Source: Ignatzschineria sp.
Lineage (GTDB): Bacteria > Pseudomonadota > Gammaproteobacteria > Cardiobacteriales > Wohlfahrtiimonadaceae
DNA: 25,092 bases
Assembly: GCA_030151245.1 (NCBI GenBank)
Contig: JASLEF010000081.1
Span: 1-25,092, forward strand
Direction: 5' to 3'
Shown here: piece by piece, positions 23,223 to 25,092 of the stretch
Layout: every line of letters starts with the position of its first letter
How positions within the stretch are numbered: the stretch's first letter is position 1
Notes under the pieces: model-generated
What the model saw: the letters and a program-made list of their open reading frames with translations, nothing else
Databases searched by the model: none
What the model was told of the DNA's origin: nothing
Translations under genes and position numbers: made by a program

Positions 23223-24524
23223 CTATAGATATCGTTCGAAATAAACAGATGCTGATGGCATCTCTTTTAATAACCTTTTTATACGATATTTTGCAATATA
23301 AAGGTGAAGTTCAAACTCCCCTTTCTCGCCAAAGGATTCATTCTTTACCGCATCCAAAGCATACAGCTCAGCACGCAGACGACCTTCACTTGGCGGAAGG
23401 GTCACCTTCATCTCTAAATGCCCTTTTTGAAAATGGGTCGCAATCCCTTCTAATAAGAGATCAATCCCCTCTCTCTTTTCAACAGATACCCAAACAGCAT
23501 TCACTAAACCATCTTCATCTTCTGAGATATGGGGACTAATTTCTGGATTTAAATCAATTTTATTAAAAACTTGCAAGCGAGGAACTTCATCCGCCCCAAT
23601 CTGCTCTAGAACTTTATCTACTTCACGAATTTTAAGCTCTCGTTCAGGATCTGCGACATCAATCACTTCCAGTAACAGGTCAGCTTCCACCGCTTCCTGT
23701 AGCGTTGATTTAAATGCCTCAACCAAATCATGAGGCAGCTTAGAAATAAATCCGACGGTATCTGCTAAAACCGTTCGCCCAACATGCTCAATATCTAAAG
23801 CTCGATGTGTAGGATCAAGCGTCGCAAACAACTGATCTTGCACATAAACGCCAGCATCAGTAAGCATATTAAAAATAGAGGATTTTCCCGCATTGGTATA
23901 ACCTACCAATGCGATCGTGGGAACTTCATTCCGCTCTCGTGATACACGCCCTTGATAGCGCATTTTCGTTACGGTTTCTAAGCGTTTTTTCAGCTGTCGA
24001 ATACGGTCATTAATCACGCGCCGATCCATCTCAAGACGCGTCTCTCCAGGCCCACGAAGCCCGACAGCACCACCTCTTTGCTGCGATAGATTAGTATGTT
24101 TTCTAACTAGTCGTGTGGATAATCTTGTCAGCTGCGCCAACTCAACCTGCAGCTTTCCCTCAAAGCTTTGGGCTCTTTGCGCAAAGATATCTAAAATTAA
24201 TCCGGTACGATCCACAACTCGTACGCCACACAAAGCCTCTAAATTTCGATTTTGGCTTGGCGTTAACTCATGATTTACCAAAACAACATTGGCATCATAA
24301 GCCTCAATAGCATCTTTGACTTCGTCTGCTTTGCCGGTTCCTAAAAAATATTTATGATGAGGGGTTTGCCGCGTTCCTGTAATACAGCATTCAATCGTAA
24401 CGCCTGCGGAAGTAACAAGTTCCTTAAACTCCGCCAGATCACCATCTTCACTCTCCGGCATTTCTAAAGAAACAATAATCGCTCTATCGTCAGAATGACT
24501 AAACTCTTCAACTATATGACTCAT
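23223..24524 (-). CDS. hflX: Ribosome-rescue GTPase HflX
   Basis: HflX is a translational GTPase that splits stalled or stressed ribosomes. The 433-residue protein shows the HflX N-domain (KYFLGTGKADEVKDAIEAYD, HELTPSQNRNLE, RTGLILDIFAQRAQSFEGKL), the QQRGGAVGLRGPGETRLEMD linker, and a G domain with G1 GYTNAGKS (208-215), G3 DTVGFISKLP (255-264) and G4 NKID (about 321). A C-terminal domain follows (LPPSEGRLRAELYALD). A GAGGTG lies 13 bases upstream of the ATG, a long spacing. It lies 219 bases downstream of hfq, so it may have its own promoter within that gap. Confidence 0.96.
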   Translation of the reverse strand: MSHIVEEFSHSDDRAIIVSLEMPESEDGDLAEFKELVTSAGVTIECCITGTRQTPHHKYFLGTGKADEVKDAIEAYDANVVLVNHELTPSQNRNLEALCGVRVVDRTGLILDIFAQRAQSFEGKLQVELAQLTRLSTRLVRKHTNLSQQRGGAVGLRGPGETRLEMDRRVINDRIRQLKKRLETVTKMRYQGRVSRERNEVPTIALVGYTNAGKSSIFNMLTDAGVYVQDQLFATLDPTHRALDIEHVGRTVLADTVGFISKLPHDLVEAFKSTLQEAVEADLLLEVIDVADPERELKIREVDKVLEQIGADEVPRLQVFNKIDLNPEISPHISEDEDGLVNAVWVSVEKREGIDLLLEGIATHFQKGHLEMKVTLPPSEGRLRAELYALDAVKNESFGEKGEFELHLYIAKYRIKRLLKEMPSASVYFERYL

Positions 24525-24597
24525 TATTTAGAGTACACACCTCATAAAATTAATTAATGAAATTCAATATCTTTATTTCACAGCATTAAGACAGCCC

Positions 24598-24629
24598 TAT
24601 CAACCCCACTCTCATCAGGGAGATTGATA
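24598..24629. repeat. Inverted repeat in the hfq-hflX gap
   Basis: TATCAA (24598-24603) and TTGATA (24624-24629) are exact reverse complements with some extra pairing inside (CCCC with GGG). No U-run follows on either strand, so this is not a clear terminator. It lies in the 219-base gap between hfq and hflX, otherwise without gene content, and could mark an operator, a processing site or chance. Confidence 0.25.
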
Positions 24630-24743
24630 AGGATAAAATAACAACGAACGTGAGACACCGAAAACTTCGATTTTTTTTGATAACGGTGAGAGATCAAAGC
24701 CTCTTTTCACATTATCAATAAGCCTCAGTGGCAAACCAGAAAT

Positions 24744-24992
24744 CTACGCTTCTGAATCACCAGCTGCATCTAACTCTGTTCCGAGGTTCACATTACGTGC
24801 CGGAACAATAGTCGATACCGCATGCTTATAAATCATTTGACTCACATTCGATCTTAATAAAATTACAAACTGATCAAATGATTCAATTTGTCCTTGCAGT
24901 TTAATACCGTTAATTAAGAAAATTGAAACAGGGACTCGCTCTTTACGGAGCAAGTTTAGAAAAGGGTCTTGGAGGGATTGCATTTTTGCCAT
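24744..24992 (-). CDS. hfq: RNA chaperone Hfq
   Basis: Hfq is a hexameric Sm-like protein that pairs small RNAs with mRNAs. I use the ATG at 24992 (MAKMQSLQDPFLN), which matches the E. coli start (MAKGQSLQDPFLN); a GTG at 25004 would add four residues without support. The 82-residue protein has the Sm1 block ERVPVSIFLINGIKLQGQIE and the Sm2 block SQMIYKHAVSTIVPAR with the YKH residues that bind U-rich RNA. The C-terminal tail is very short (about 17 residues against about 35 in E. coli). Upstream is a GTGAGA ribosome-binding region. The remaining bases to the window end (about 100) show no gene; miaA, the usual upstream neighbour, would be outside. Confidence 0.96.
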   Translation of the reverse strand: MAKMQSLQDPFLNLLRKERVPVSIFLINGIKLQGQIESFDQFVILLRSNVSQMIYKHAVSTIVPARNVNLGTELDAAGDSEA

Positions 24993-25092
24993 TTTTATTC
25001 TCACTTATTTGTTCTTATCTTCATACATGATGAGTTCTTTATTGTTTATAGCACTTCGCTACAAGAAAGCCGACTCTATTTTATCATAACCC

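Overview
The window is a mostly housekeeping chromosomal segment of a low-GC (my estimate: low 40s percent) Gram-negative gammaproteobacterium. The evidence is a hfq-hflX-hflK-hflC-purA run as in Escherichia coli, lptF/lptG and kdsD for lipopolysaccharide, a Rep-type helicase, HolC, and a TonB-dependent outer-membrane receptor. Base composition and some gene pairings are unlike enterics; an order such as Cardiobacteriales (Ignatzschineria/Wohlfahrtiimonas-like) would fit, but this is a guess. I see no insertion sequence, prophage, CRISPR array, tRNA or rRNA.

Region 1 (1-5760, minus strand): a vitamin B12/metal-chelate uptake block. Read in the direction of transcription it is a multi-spanning membrane protein with a DUF805-like motif, a TonB-type protein, a FecE/BtuD-type ATPase, a FecCD/BtuC-type permease, then a cobalamin riboswitch and a BtuB-like receptor. 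No periplasmic binding protein (BtuF) is present. Region 2 (5792-9189, minus): the helicase gene rep and the isomerase gene kdsD, separated by 443 bases that hold an intrinsic terminator and a possible decayed small gene.

Region 3 (9190-13170): a 570-base gap with a nested inverted-repeat structure that could be a structured RNA, a BASS-superfamily transporter, a possible small broken gene, a glutaredoxin-like protein (DUF836 type) behind a promoter with direct repeats, and recN. Region 4 (13171-14390): holC on the minus strand, followed downstream by tandem 222-229 base units that each carry a variant copy of the last 39 codons of holC. This is the most unusual structure in the window.

Region 5 (14582-17854, plus): tgt, lptF and lptG, ending at hairpins that separate them from the convergent minus-strand block. 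Region 6 (18077-24992, minus): hfq, hflX, hflK, hflC, purA and a phosphomannomutase gene, closely spaced and probably largely co-transcribed. Hfq, HflX and HflKC are RNA-chaperone, ribosome-rescue and FtsH-control factors; purA and manB feed AMP and sugar-nucleotide synthesis. KdsD and LptFG make and export lipopolysaccharide, so the envelope theme recurs across the window.

Most core calls rest on clear family motifs. The weak points are the small ORF remnants, the RNA candidate and the exact substrates of the transporters.
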